Below the pieces are notes generated by a model, which was not told where the DNA came from, made no database searches, and saw only the letters and a program-made list of their open reading frames with translations. The position numbers and the translations under genes are program-made. DNA of 64,000 bases, from positions 1-64,000 of the forward strand of contig CAIVEH010000072.1 in NCBI GenBank assembly GCA_903904855.1. Reading direction: 5' to 3'. Shown here piece after piece: positions 52,512 to 61,805 of this stretch; position 1 is the stretch's first letter; each line of letters begins with the position of its first letter. The DNA comes from an uncultured Bacteroidota bacterium. GTDB taxonomy: Bacteria; Bacteroidota; Bacteroidia; Chitinophagales; Chitinophagaceae.

Positions 52512-52874
52512 ATGCCAGTACAATATGAATTAAGACGCGCTTCCCTTAACAATGTTTCTGATGTAGCAGGGCTATGGCAGCATGAAGGTGGTACAGTTTT
52601 TGAAGCTGGGAAACAAGTTGGTTTCTACGCCAGTTACAAAAGAGTAACTAATGGTGGTACAACTGCTGAAAACACAGCTATGCTTACCCTTACCATTTTC
52701 TTTAATAAATTGCTGGGTACTACTGCACCGGAAAACATTACGTTGCAGGGTTCTCATGATTTCAATACCGGAAATGAAGTAGGAAGTGTAAGCGCTGCTT
52801 CTTTATCGCATCATGCCATGATCGCCCAGAATTTCAGTCGTAATGGTGCTACAAACGTCGTTACCGTAGGATAA
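52512..52874 (+). CDS. Uncharacterised 120-residue protein
   Basis: From the ATG at 52512 the frame gives MPVQYELRRASLNNVSDVAG and then segments such as LWQHEGGTVFEAGKQVGFYA, TTAENTAMLTLTIFFNKLLG, PENITLQGSHDFNTGNEVGS and SLSHHAMIAQNFSRNGATNV. An earlier in-frame ATG at 52425 would add 29 basic residues that overlap the -7 box region, so it is less likely. There is no signal peptide or membrane helix. The composition (Gly, Ala, Ser, Thr with alternating hydrophobics) suggests a small beta-rich soluble protein. I recognise no family. A perfect 12-bp hairpin terminator follows, supporting a real transcription unit. Confidence 0.65.
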   Translation: MPVQYELRRASLNNVSDVAGLWQHEGGTVFEAGKQVGFYASYKRVTNGGTTAENTAMLTLTIFFNKLLGTTAPENITLQGSHDFNTGNEVGSVSAASLSHHAMIAQNFSRNGATNVVTVG

Positions 52875-52912
52875 TTGGTAACCATTTAGCGTTTAAGGCG
52901 CATATATTCTCT

Positions 52913-52952
52913 CCAACGTTCCAGGTCTATATCTGGAACGTTGGCATTTTTA
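52913..52952 (+). terminator. Perfect 12-bp hairpin terminator
   Basis: CCAACGTTCCAG (52913-52924) pairs exactly with CTGGAACGTTGG (52933-52944) around an 8-nt loop, followed by CATTTTTATG. Confidence 0.85.
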
Positions 52953-53375
52953 TGTCTGCTTCATTGAGAACAGCTTTGTTCATCCCGAAAAGCTCAGATA
53001 AAGTTTGGCTGGCTTTAATACTTTGCATTATATTCTTGAAAATACATTTATGTGCCTCAGATTAATTTATATATCGTCCGTTTATGAAGGTATAACGCAC
53101 TAAATATTGCTACCAGGTAAATGGCTGGGATTGTGCGATCTCTGATGCAGGTAGGATGTTTCTCCTTATAGACGGTCTCATTCGGCTAGGTTTCATCTGT
53201 GTTTTTCGACAGGGAAATAGCATCCGGATTTTGCATCTGGAGACCTAATTAGATAGAATATAACTATATTAATGCTGATTCAATCTGTAAATTGCTTGGT
53301 TTGGATATGAATCATATAGAATAGAGCAGTGAATTCTGAAATTGGAATTCAATTATATGAGTTCTTGTAAACACC

Positions 53376-53546
53376 TTATCCACCGTAATCCACAGGTTAT
53401 ACACAGCTTTTTGTGGAAATAGGGCATGAAATAGGCCTGAAATGGGCTACACGAGCGGCTTTCACCCACATTTGCCATGTGTGGATAAATATGTGTAATT
53501 ATTTTTGTGTTTATTGGTGGGAAATTGTGTTATTTTGTGTGGAAAA
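53376..53546. promoter_or_regulatory. Cluster of DnaA-box-like 9-mers upstream of mraZ
   Basis: TTATACACA (53397-53405) fits TTATNCACA. TGTGGATAA (53480-53488) is the exact complement of TTATCCACA. One-mismatch copies are TTATCCACC (53376-53384), TAATCCACA (53386-53394) and TGTGGAAAA (53538-53546). The first three start at 53376, 53386 and 53397, i.e. 10 and 11 bp apart, about one helical turn. The stretch after the cluster is AT-rich. Confidence 0.6.
53500..53507 (+). promoter_or_regulatory. -7 box TATTTTTG for mraZ and the dcw cluster
   Basis: Exact TAnnTTTG match, giving a leader of about 50 nt to mraZ at 53562. The exact DnaA box at 53480-53488 lies just upstream, inside the promoter, so DnaA bound there could affect transcription (inference). 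Confidence 0.5.
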
Positions 53547-53561
53547 TAATATTCTATTAAA

Positions 53562-54029
53562 ATGACAAGTTTTCTCGGTGAATATGAAGTAGCAATGGAC
53601 GCCAAAGGGCGTTTCCTGCTGCCATCGGGAATACGCAAGCAAATGGCCGATGAAACCGGGGGGCAGTTTGTAATAAAACGCGATTTTGAATCTTGTCTCA
53701 CTATATACCCACTCGATACCTGGAAAGCAATAAGTGATAAAATAAATAAGCTCAACGACTTTAAGCCAGAAGTAAGGGAATTTAAAAGATTGTTTCTGAA
53801 CGGAGCCACCATTGTGGAGCTGGACAGTGCCGACAGACTATTGGTACCCAGACAATTACTGGAATATGCTGGTTTGAAAAAGGATGCAATATTGGCGGCG
53901 CAAGGCAATAAACTGGAGTTGTGGGATAAAGATACATTTAATAAGTATATCGCCCAAAACTCCGTGAATATGAGCAGGCTTGCAGAAGATGTGGCGAGAG
54001 ATTTCGGGAACCCGTTTGAAAATATGTAA
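53562..54029 (+). CDS. mraZ: MraZ, dcw-cluster transcriptional regulator
   Basis: 155 residues with two SpoVT/AbrB-like halves. The first contains FLGEYEVAMDAKGRFLLPSG (residues 4-23) and the second ATIVELDSADRLLVPRQLLEYAGL (about 82-105); the D.KGR...P and D...R...P patterns are the family signature. MraZ is a ring-forming DNA-binding protein that in other bacteria controls its own dcw cluster by binding repeats upstream of itself. I do not see the classical TGGGN repeat set in the leader. It is the first gene of the cluster; mraW starts 1 bp after its stop. Confidence 0.93.
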   Translation: MTSFLGEYEVAMDAKGRFLLPSGIRKQMADETGGQFVIKRDFESCLTIYPLDTWKAISDKINKLNDFKPEVREFKRLFLNGATIVELDSADRLLVPRQLLEYAGLKKDAILAAQGNKLELWDKDTFNKYIAQNSVNMSRLAEDVARDFGNPFENM

Positions 54030-54030
54030 C

Positions 54031-54936
54031 ATGGCAGAACCCGGTTTTTACCACACAACAGTTCTTTTACAGGAGGCAGTCGATGGTTTGGCAATAAAGC
54101 CCGATGGGGTCTATGTGGATGCAACTTTTGGTGGTGGCGGGCATAGCAGGGCGATATTGAATCAGTTGGGGCCAGCAGGAAAACTAATTGCTTTCGACCA
54201 GGATGCCGATGCCTGGAAGAACAAACCGGATGATGACAGGCTGATTCCGGTTACTGAAAATTTTAAATACCTGCGGCGTTTTTTACGGTTGCATGGACAT
54301 ATGGAGGTGGATGGAATATTGGCAGATCTGGGAGTTAGTTCTTTTCAATTCGATACAGCAGAACGTGGGTTCTCTATTCGGTTTGATGGTCCGCTGGATA
54401 TGAGGATGGATATACGCAGTGAGTTAACAGCGGCAAAAGTGTTGCAAACTTACAGCGAGCTGCAACTGCATCAGTTATTTGAGCAATATGGCGAAGTAAG
54501 GAACTCAAAGCAACTGGCAAAGCATATAGTTACCCATCGCAAAGGCGGCGGGGTGCAGAGTATAGAAGGGCTTAAGGCTATGCTGGGGCCGGTGATAAGG
54601 GGAAACCCTATGAAGTACCTGGCACAGGTTTTTCAGGCGCTGAGGATAGAGGTGAATGATGAGCTGGGTGCTCTGAAAGAGTTTCTGGCGCAGGCGGCAG
54701 TTAGCTTAAAACCTGGAGGCCGACTATGTGTGATCACGTTTCACTCACTGGAAGACCGGATAGTGAAACATTATATAAAGCGTGGCAGATGGGATGAAGC
54801 GGGGGAATATGAGGAACAGATAAAGCCACCACTGAAACCTGTAATTCCTAAACCTATTGAACCTACAGATGAAGAGACAAAAAGAAATCCCAGGGCAAGG
54901 AGCGCGAAGCTGAGAATTGCAACTACCAACTCCTGA
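54031..54936 (+). CDS. rsmH: 16S rRNA (cytosine-1402-N4)-methyltransferase
   Basis: 301 residues (MraW/RsmH). The ATG at 54031 gives MAEPGFYHTTVLLQEAVDGL, the usual start; an upstream TTG at 53980 would run through the mraZ end. The SAM-binding motif is VDATFGGGGHSRAIL (about 29-43). Further signatures are DLGVSSFQFDTAERGFSIR (about 100-118) and the C-terminal RLCVITFHSLEDRIVKHYIK. It methylates N4 of C1402 in 16S rRNA. The mraZ-mraW pair and the ftsL-like gene after 53 bp are standard dcw order. Confidence 0.95.
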   Translation: MAEPGFYHTTVLLQEAVDGLAIKPDGVYVDATFGGGGHSRAILNQLGPAGKLIAFDQDADAWKNKPDDDRLIPVTENFKYLRRFLRLHGHMEVDGILADLGVSSFQFDTAERGFSIRFDGPLDMRMDIRSELTAAKVLQTYSELQLHQLFEQYGEVRNSKQLAKHIVTHRKGGGVQSIEGLKAMLGPVIRGNPMKYLAQVFQALRIEVNDELGALKEFLAQAAVSLKPGGRLCVITFHSLEDRIVKHYIKRGRWDEAGEYEEQIKPPLKPVIPKPIEPTDEETKRNPRARSAKLRIATTNS

Positions 54937-54989
54937 TCTGGGAACCAGGAAAAGATAAAAAGCAAAATAAGCAGTAAAGAAAAAAGTGA

Positions 54990-55355
54990 ATGAATAACGA
55001 GGACCAGATAATCCAGCAGCAGGAAGTACTCTCACCGGCACAACGGGTGAGGAACGACTGGCGGTCGCTGGTAGAGAAGGTATCCTACAAAGCAATAGTA
55101 AATAATATCCCATTCCTTGCTTTCCTGGTTTTGTTATGTGTTATATACATCAGCAATAACCACAGGGCGCTTGAAATGCAACGGGAGCTGAATGCAAAGC
55201 ATAAAGCGCTGAAGGAATTAAGATGGAAATACATGGATACCAAGTCGCAGCTGATGTTTGTGAAAACGGAAACACAGGTGATCAAAAGGGCAGAAGGAGT
55301 GGGGTTAAAGCCTTCGTTGTTGCCGGCATATAAGATCAAAACCCCCGGCCCCTGA
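54990..55355 (+). CDS. ftsL: FtsL-like division protein
   Basis: 121 residues. A short cytoplasmic part (MNNEDQIIQQQEVLSPAQRVRNDWRS) precedes one transmembrane helix at about residues 40-58 (IPFLAFLVLLCVIYISNN), followed by a coiled-coil-like stretch (ALEMQRELNAKHKALKELRWKY..). This is the FtsL layout, and its position between mraW and ftsI supports the call; sequence alone would be weak. FtsL bridges the FtsQB complex and FtsWI in the septal machinery. It is shorter on the periplasmic side than I would expect for a protein with an LZ domain of full length. Confidence 0.75.
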   Translation: MNNEDQIIQQQEVLSPAQRVRNDWRSLVEKVSYKAIVNNIPFLAFLVLLCVIYISNNHRALEMQRELNAKHKALKELRWKYMDTKSQLMFVKTETQVIKRAEGVGLKPSLLPAYKIKTPGP

Positions 55356-55458
55356 TTGGGAGTGCGTTGGAGTTAAGATTTCGGCAGTGGGGCGTTGTTG
55401 AGCTGGTAAGTTGAAGGTAATATTTAAAAAGTTAGAGGGTTTATAAATACTAAGTAAA

Positions 55459-57564
55459 GTGGCAAAGAAAGAGGGCGATGTAAAGAAGGACATAAGGTTC
55501 AGGGTGTATATCGCCTTTACATGCATCTGCCTGTTGGGAATTGCTGTGATGGTTAAAGCCTCGCTTATTGTATTTAAAGAGGGACCAAAGCTGAAGGAGT
55601 TGTCGCAGGAGATGCATACCCGGTTTGATACACTGATTGCAGAGAGAGGCAATATTTATACAGAAAAGGGCGTGTTGCTGAGTTCTTCCATACCTGAATT
55701 CGAAGTGCATATTGATTTTTCAGTGATTGACTCGGGGCTGTTTGCAAAGAATATTGATTCACTCTGCAGTTGCATGGCTTCCCTGTTTAAAGACAAATCA
55801 GCCTATCAGTACAAGGAAGATTTTGTAAAGGCTTACAACGACGAGAACAAATACTACCTGCTGGGCAGAAAACTGAAATACTACCAGTACGAAGCCCTGC
55901 GCACTTTCCCCATTTTTAATAAAGGCAAAGGCTATGGCGGGTTTATTGAGGATATAAACGAGAAAAGGGAGAACCCTTATAAAATGCTGGCCTACCGCAC
56001 CATTGGCGTATTCAGGGATACCAATGTTTCGGGTCTCGAAGCAACCTACAACAAGGATCTGGTTGGTGAAAATGGCAGAAGGGTAGTGCAGAAAAGTACC
56101 GGCAATGTATGGGTGCCTATAGAAGGATCGGAAGTAGACCCGATAAACGGGCATGATATCGTTACCACACTGGATATTAATATTCAGGAGGTAGCCGAAC
56201 ATGCCTTGCTGAGTATTCTTCAGAAATATGAGTGCCTTTATGGTACTTGTATTGTGATGGAAGTAAACACCGGCAAGATCCGCACCCTGGTAAATCTTGG
56301 CCGTCAGCCAGACGGCAGCTACTGGGAAGATTTCAACTATGCCATGATCCCTACTGAGCCCGGATCTACTTTCAAACTGGCTACATTGCTTTCTCTGCTG
56401 AATGATAAGCTCATAAATGTAGACCAGATCGTGGATGCAGAAGGTGGCGCCATAAGGTTTGGCAACAGGATTATGAAAGATTCGCACCTCGGCCTGCATG
56501 CTATGCCAATATGGAAAGCTTATGCCGAATCGAGCAATGCAGCGCTGGCTAAACTGGGATACACATACTATAAAGATAATCCATCGAAGTATGTGCAGCA
56601 CCTGAAAGATTTTCATTTGGACAGGCCTACAGGTATTGATCTGCTAGGTGAGCGGCGCACGCACATTATCATGCCGGGTACTCCGGAATGGAGCGCTACA
56701 ACACTGCCTTGGATGGCCACTGGCTATGGTGTGCTGGTATCGCCGCTGCATACCTGTATGCTCTATAACTCTATTGCCAACAAGGGCAGGATGATGAAAC
56801 CTTACCTGGTGAGCGCAATAAAGGAATACGGGAAAGAAGTGAAAAATTTCGCACCAACAGAATTAACCCAGGTTGGCGACTCAAGCGTAATCGCGCAATT
56901 GCTGAAATGCACACGCGCTGTGGTTACTGAGGGCACAGCCAAAGGCATAGAGTCGCCCTATTATACCATAGCGGGCAAAACTGGTACCGCACAGGTAGCA
57001 GATAAAGGAATCAGGTATACAGATGGTGTATACCAGGGATCATTTGTAGGGTTTTTGCCTGCCGATGAGCCAAAGTATACCATCTGTGTAGTAATACGTA
57101 CCAAGCCGCATTCTGCAGCTTATTATGGTGGTGCAATCGCAGCTCCTGTTTTCAGGATGGTGGCCGATAAGATTTTCTCTGAGAATATGGGGGCATGGGA
57201 AGCGCCTTTAGATAGTCTTGCAAAGATGGGCACCGCCTTTATGCCTGCAAAAGCTGCCACAGGCAGCAGCTATGAGGTTTTACTTCATGCTATTGGCAAA
57301 ACAGTGGCTATGCCGGAATATAATACCAATTCGCTGCTGCAACTGGTAACAGATACAACCAGGAACCTGGTAATACAACCTAAAAAACTATACAGGAATG
57401 TAATGCCCGACCTGACAGGTATGAGTCTGAAAGACGCGGTATATATGCTGGAGACAAGCGGGATGCAGGTGCGTATTCAGGGTAAGGGTAAGGTGAAAGT
57501 GCAATCCGTAGCGCCGGGTTCTGCTATTGTAAAAGGACAAAATATTTTACTTCAATTAAGCTGA
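55459..57564 (+). CDS. ftsI: Septal peptidoglycan transpeptidase (FtsI/PBP3) with PASTA domain
   Basis: 701 residues, GTG start (55459). One membrane segment lies at about 16-34 (VYIAFTCICLLGIAVMVKA). The PBP dimerisation domain follows (RGNIYTEKGVLLSSSIPEFEVHIDF). The transpeptidase motifs are Ser303-Thr-Phe-Lys306 (in EPGSTFKLAT), SSN at 358-360 and KTG at 507-509 (in AGKTGTAQ). One PASTA-type domain closes the protein (VMPDLTGMSLKDAVYMLETSG, from about 640). It cross-links septal peptidoglycan with FtsW. The stop TGA overlaps the murE ATG by one base (TGATG), so the two are coupled. About 100 bp separate it from ftsL. Confidence 0.93.
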   Translation: MAKKEGDVKKDIRFRVYIAFTCICLLGIAVMVKASLIVFKEGPKLKELSQEMHTRFDTLIAERGNIYTEKGVLLSSSIPEFEVHIDFSVIDSGLFAKNIDSLCSCMASLFKDKSAYQYKEDFVKAYNDENKYYLLGRKLKYYQYEALRTFPIFNKGKGYGGFIEDINEKRENPYKMLAYRTIGVFRDTNVSGLEATYNKDLVGENGRRVVQKSTGNVWVPIEGSEVDPINGHDIVTTLDINIQEVAEHALLSILQKYECLYGTCIVMEVNTGKIRTLVNLGRQPDGSYWEDFNYAMIPTEPGSTFKLATLLSLLNDKLINVDQIVDAEGGAIRFGNRIMKDSHLGLHAMPIWKAYAESSNAALAKLGYTYYKDNPSKYVQHLKDFHLDRPTGIDLLGERRTHIIMPGTPEWSATTLPWMATGYGVLVSPLHTCMLYNSIANKGRMMKPYLVSAIKEYGKEVKNFAPTELTQVGDSSVIAQLLKCTRAVVTEGTAKGIESPYYTIAGKTGTAQVADKGIRYTDGVYQGSFVGFLPADEPKYTICVVIRTKPHSAAYYGGAIAAPVFRMVADKIFSENMGAWEAPLDSLAKMGTAFMPAKAATGSSYEVLLHAIGKTVAMPEYNTNSLLQLVTDTTRNLVIQPKKLYRNVMPDLTGMSLKDAVYMLETSGMQVRIQGKGKVKVQSVAPGSAIVKGQNILLQLS

Positions 57565-59036
57565 TGAGGCAACTAAACGACATACTGGCTGGCATAGACC
57601 ATATTGTGGTAAAGGGCAACCTTGACCATGATGTTACTGGTTTGCACATCGATTCCCGGAAGGTGACTCCGGGCAGCATATTCATTGCCGTAAAGGGTTC
57701 TGTTACCGACGGGCATGATTATCTGGAGAAAGCTGTGGAGAATGGCGCTGCAGTAGTGATTATCGAAAATGCGGTGGTAGTCAGGGTGCTTGACATACCC
57801 GCTACATTTATCGTTGTAAAAGACAGCGGTGCAATTGTGGGTCTGCTGGCCAGTGCTTTCTATGATCATCCATCCAGGTCGCTGAATGTGGTAGGGGTAA
57901 CCGGTACCAACGGCAAGACGACTACTGCAACCCTCTTGTATCAGCTATATGAGCAGATGGGGCATAAGTGCGGGTTGTTGTCTACAGTTCAGAATAAAAT
58001 TCATGATCAGACGGAGGCTTCTACCCATACTACACCAGATGCGATATCTGTACATGAGTTGCTGAGCAGAATGGTTGATGCCGGCTGTGAGTATGCATTT
58101 ATGGAGGTGAGTTCGCATGCGGTTCACCAGCATCGTATCGCAGGTATAAAATTTGCCGGTGGTTTATTTACCAATATCACACATGATCACCTGGATTATC
58201 ACAAAACATTTGATGAATATATACGGGTAAAGAAAAGCTTTTTTGATGGCCTGCCAGAAGGCGCATTTGCCCTGACCAATGCCGATGATAAGCGAGGTAT
58301 TGTGATGCTGCAGAATACCAAAGCCTCTAAGAATACCTACAGCCTTAAAATGCCGGCTACCATTAAGGGTAAGGTAATGGAAAACAACCTTACCGGGCTG
58401 GTAATGATAGTGGATGGGGTGGAAGCCCACTTCAGGATGATAGGAACATTTAATGCTTATAACCTGCTTGCAGTTTATGGTGCGGCAATCTTACTGGGTG
58501 CCGATAAAATGGATGTACTTGCGGTAATGAGCGGATTAAGGGGAGCGGCAGGGCGTTTTGAAACCTACATGTCGCCAAAGGATAAAATACTGGGCATAGT
58601 GGATTATGCTCATACCCCCGATGCGCTTATCAATGTACTTGCTACCATTAATCAGTTGCGCACACAGGGGCAGCAGTTGTTTACAGTGATAGGCTGTGGC
58701 GGAGACAGGGATAAAACAAAACGGCCTGTTATGGCTGAAGTAGCCTGCGAACACAGCGATAAAGCAATACTCACAGCCGATAACCCAAGGAGTGAAGATC
58801 CTGAGGTGATACTGAATGAAATGGAAGCTGGGCTGAATGGGCCACAAAAAAGGAAGAGCCTGAGAATAACAGACCGACGGGAAGCTATTAAAGTGGCATG
58901 CACATTGGCACAACCCGGAGATATAGTGCTGGTGGCAGGCAAGGGGCATGAAAACTACCAGGAAATAAAGGGAGTAAAACATCATTTTGATGACAAGGAA
59001 ATATTAACTCAGGCATTCGAAACATTGAATAAATAA
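57564..59036 (+). CDS. murE: UDP-MurNAc-L-Ala-D-Glu:meso-diaminopimelate ligase
   Basis: 490 residues of the Mur ligase fold. The P-loop [11 protein letters not shown] (111-121) binds [11 protein letters not shown] and [13 protein letters not shown] (about 155-190) follow the family. The DNPRSEDP stretch (about 405-412) is the motif associated with meso-diaminopimelate specificity, so the added third residue is probably meso-A2pm. GKGHENYQE near the end is typical. It acts in the cytoplasm after MurD and before MurF. It overlaps ftsI by one base and mraY follows after 8 bp. Confidence 0.95.
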   Translation: MRQLNDILAGIDHIVVKGNLDHDVTGLHIDSRKVTPGSIFIAVKGSVTDGHDYLEKAVENGAAVVIIENAVVVRVLDIPATFIVVKDSGAIVGLLASAFYDHPSRSLNVVGVTGTNGKTTTATLLYQLYEQMGHKCGLLSTVQNKIHDQTEASTHTTPDAISVHELLSRMVDAGCEYAFMEVSSHAVHQHRIAGIKFAGGLFTNITHDHLDYHKTFDEYIRVKKSFFDGLPEGAFALTNADDKRGIVMLQNTKASKNTYSLKMPATIKGKVMENNLTGLVMIVDGVEAHFRMIGTFNAYNLLAVYGAAILLGADKMDVLAVMSGLRGAAGRFETYMSPKDKILGIVDYAHTPDALINVLATINQLRTQGQQLFTVIGCGGDRDKTKRPVMAEVACEHSDKAILTADNPRSEDPEVILNEMEAGLNGPQKRKSLRITDRREAIKVACTLAQPGDIVLVAGKGHENYQEIKGVKHHFDDKEILTQAFETLNK

Positions 59037-59044
59037 AGGCATTT

Positions 59045-60316
59045 ATGCTGTACTATCTGTTTACCTACTTACGCGATACTTTTCACCTGGCCGGCGCCGG
59101 AGTGTTTAATTATATCACATTCCGGGTAGCTATGGCCATAATGCTTTCATTGGTCATATCTATGGTAATGGGTAAAAGGCTCATTGCTTTCCTGCAGTAC
59201 AAGCTGATAGGCGAAACAGTGCGGGATCTGGGACTGGCAGGAGAAGCACAGAAGAAGGGAACACCTACGATGGGCGGCCTGATTATCATTGCGGCAATCC
59301 TTATTCCTACTTTATTGTTTGCAAGAGTGCTCAATGTATACATTGTTCTGATGCTGGTATCTACTGTGTGGCTGGGTTGCGTCGGGTTTCTGGATGATTA
59401 TATTAAAGTGTTTAAGAAAAATAAGGAGGGGCTTGCAGGCAGGTTTAAGATAATGGGCCAGGTAGGACTGGGGATAATTGTTGGCGTTACCATGTACTAC
59501 AATAACCATGTGGTGATCAGCAGGGAAATAACTGGCGGACATAAAGGAGCTTTTAATGCGGCTGAGAAGTTGGAGCCGGGTGGGTCTTCCAGAAAAGATG
59601 AAAATGGCAAAGTACATGAATATGTCAACATCCGGACTGCAACCACCACTATACCATTCGTAAAGTCACATGAACTTAGGTATGAAAAGATTGCAGAAAT
59701 TTTCGGGGTAAAATATGTAGATATTACCACCCCCATACTTTATATACTTTTTGTGATCTTCATTATTGTAGCCGTATCCAATGGCGCCAACATTACTGAT
59801 GGTGTTGATGGCCTGGCAACGGGAGTATCTGCAATAATAGGTGTTTGCCTTGGTATTTTCGCTTACGTTTCCGGTAACTACTTTTTTGCTGGCTACCTGA
59901 ATATAATGGACATACCCAACCTGGGAGAGCTGTCTATATTCATAGGCGCTTTTATCGGAGCCTGTGTGGGTTTTCTGTGGTACAATGCCTATCCTGCCCA
60001 GGTGTTTATGGGAGACACAGGAAGCCTTGCATTAGGTGGTATAATAGCATCACTCGCCATTATAGTGCGTAAGGAACTGCTCATTCCTATCATCTGCGGT
60101 ATTTTCCTTGTAGAGAATGTATCGGTAATGCTACAGGTATGGTATTTCAAGCGGACAAAGAAAAAATATGGCGAGGGGCGAAGGATTTTTCTGATGTCGC
60201 CCTTGCATCACCATTATCAGAAACTGGGTTATCATGAATCGAAAATTGTAACCCGCTTCTGGATTGTAGGGATCATACTGGCCATAATGAGTATAGTAAC
60301 ATTAAAAATGCAATAG
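59045..60316 (+). CDS. mraY: Phospho-MurNAc-pentapeptide translocase
   Basis: 423 residues, multi-pass inner-membrane enzyme that makes lipid I on undecaprenyl phosphate. Key positions: Asp117-Asp118 in [37 protein letters not shown] and the HHH stretch in [11 protein letters not shown] near the C-terminus. It is about 60 residues longer than the usual 360; an extra loop (about 160-225: [44 protein letters not shown]) carries the excess, as in other Bacteroidota homologues by my recollection. Its stop TAG overlaps the murD GTG start by one base. Confidence 0.95.
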   Translation: MLYYLFTYLRDTFHLAGAGVFNYITFRVAMAIMLSLVISMVMGKRLIAFLQYKLIGETVRDLGLAGEAQKKGTPTMGGLIIIAAILIPTLLFARVLNVYIVLMLVSTVWLGCVGFLDDYIKVFKKNKEGLAGRFKIMGQVGLGIIVGVTMYYNNHVVISREITGGHKGAFNAAEKLEPGGSSRKDENGKVHEYVNIRTATTTIPFVKSHELRYEKIAEIFGVKYVDITTPILYILFVIFIIVAVSNGANITDGVDGLATGVSAIIGVCLGIFAYVSGNYFFAGYLNIMDIPNLGELSIFIGAFIGACVGFLWYNAYPAQVFMGDTGSLALGGIIASLAIIVRKELLIPIICGIFLVENVSVMLQVWYFKRTKKKYGEGRRIFLMSPLHHHYQKLGYHESKIVTRFWIVGIILAIMSIVTLKMQ

Positions 60317-61671
60317 TGAAAGGAAACAATCAACGCCTGGTGATATTAGGGGCCGCTGAAAGCGGTGTGGGCGCTGCATTGCTGGGAAAACAGAAAGGCT
60401 GGCAGGTATTTGTGAGCGATGGAGGTAAAATAAAGGATCAGTTCAGAAATGACCTGGTTAAATATGAAATAGAGTTTGAGGAAGGTGGTCATACAGCTGA
60501 GAAAATACTCAATGCTGATTGCCTGGTGAAAAGTCCCGGAATCAGTGATAAGGTGGAGATAATGAAGAAAGTAAGGAGTTCGGGGATTGAGGTGTGCAGT
60601 GAAATAGAATATGGTTACAGGTATAAGGGAGATAGCCGCATAATAGCCATTACCGGAAGTAATGGCAAAAGCACTACTACCAAGCTTACATGGCATGTGC
60701 TTAAACAAGCTGGATATGATGTGGCTATGGTAGGTAATATAGGCTACAGTTTTGCAAGGCAGATAGCTGAGCAGCCCTGTGAGTGGTATGTAATGGAAGT
60801 GAGCAGTTTCCAGTTGGATGATATTCATTTGTTCCGGCCCGATATAGCCGTGCTACTGAATATAACACCAGATCACCTGGACAGGTACGATTACAAATTT
60901 GAAAATTATGTGGCTTCCAAATTCAGAATAACACAGAATCAAAATATTACAGACCACTTTGTTGTCAACCAGGACGATGAAGTTATAAAAGAATATCTGG
61001 CAACTCACTTAGTTCACGCTAAAAAAATTTTTTTCACAATGAACGAAACTAACCCGGACAATGAAGGTGGCTCAATCAGTGGTAGCCGGTTATATGTCCA
61101 GATTGAAGGAGACACAATGGATATGTCAATTCACGACCTGGCAATTAAAGGTAAGCACAACCAATATAATAGTATGGCAGCGGGAATATCAGCACGCATA
61201 GCAGGCGTAAGGAAGGAAAAGATAAGGGAAAGCTTTATGGGCTTCGAAGGGCTTGAGCACAGGCTGGAGTTTGTTGCCACGGTAAGGGGTGTAACATTTA
61301 TCAATGACAGCAAAGCTACAAATGTCAATTCGGTGTGGTTTGCATTGGAGAGTATGAAAAAACCGGTAATCCTCATTTTGGGCGGACAGGATAAGGGTAA
61401 CGATTATACTGAAATCATGGCGCTGGTTTCTGAAAAGGTTAAAGCGATTATTTGCCTTGGCGCTGATAACAAGCCGATTCATGATGTTTTTGATTCTGTA
61501 GTGGATACAATTATTGATACAAACATTGCAGCTGATGCTGTTCATGCAGCCTACTCGCTCGCTGAAAACGGAGATGTTGTTTTGTTATCGCCTGCATGTG
61601 CCAGTTTCGATTTATTTAAAAACTATGAAGACCGTGGCAGGCAGTTTAAAGAAGCAGTAAGGAATCTGTAA
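60316..61671 (+). CDS. murD: UDP-MurNAc-L-alanine:D-glutamate ligase
   Basis: 451 residues, GTG start overlapping the mraY stop (TAGTG). The N-terminal UDP-binding domain opens RLVILGAAESGVGAALLGK. The ATP P-loop ITGSNGKSTTTKL lies at about 112-124, with MEVSSFQLDDI (about 156-166) and NITPDHLDRYDYKFENY (about 176-192) following. The C-terminal domain has FINDSKATNVNSVWFAL and LLSPACASFDLFKNYEDRGRQF. It adds D-Glu to UDP-MurNAc-L-Ala. A 134-bp gap separates it from ftsW. Confidence 0.95.
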   Translation: MKGNNQRLVILGAAESGVGAALLGKQKGWQVFVSDGGKIKDQFRNDLVKYEIEFEEGGHTAEKILNADCLVKSPGISDKVEIMKKVRSSGIEVCSEIEYGYRYKGDSRIIAITGSNGKSTTTKLTWHVLKQAGYDVAMVGNIGYSFARQIAEQPCEWYVMEVSSFQLDDIHLFRPDIAVLLNITPDHLDRYDYKFENYVASKFRITQNQNITDHFVVNQDDEVIKEYLATHLVHAKKIFFTMNETNPDNEGGSISGSRLYVQIEGDTMDMSIHDLAIKGKHNQYNSMAAGISARIAGVRKEKIRESFMGFEGLEHRLEFVATVRGVTFINDSKATNVNSVWFALESMKKPVILILGGQDKGNDYTEIMALVSEKVKAIICLGADNKPIHDVFDSVVDTIIDTNIAADAVHAAYSLAENGDVVLLSPACASFDLFKNYEDRGRQFKEAVRNL

Positions 61672-61750
61672 GCCGTTTGCAGTTTACAATTGGCAATTAA
61701 ATGAAGAATAGAATAGTTACCGGGTATTTGGATTTAGGGATTTTTACTTT

Positions 61751-61795
61751 AGACTATATACTAAAGACTTCAGACTTAAAATAGACTTTAGACTT
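61751..61795 (+). repeat. Short AGACTT direct repeats in the murD-ftsW gap
   Basis: The hexamer AGACTT starts at 61765, 61772, 61783 and 61790, with AGACTA at 61751 and the longer string AGACTTTAGACTTAAAA at 61783-61799. It lies just upstream of ftsW, whose start codon is at 61806. No -7 box is seen within it. Function unknown. Confidence 0.6.
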
Positions 61796-61805
61796 AAAAA
61801 AAGAC

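Larger units (their letters stand above)
52875..53561. other. 687-bp intergenic region before the dcw cluster
   Basis: It starts with the hairpin terminator at 52913. The middle (about 52960-53340) shows no ORF, repeat or named element that I can support. The right part holds a DnaA-box cluster (53376-53546) and a -7 box for mraZ (53500). Confidence 0.6.

Noticed and set aside
53462-54124. 220-codon minus-strand frame over mraZ
   Set aside because: Antisense to MraZ and the start of MraW, both with clear family motifs.
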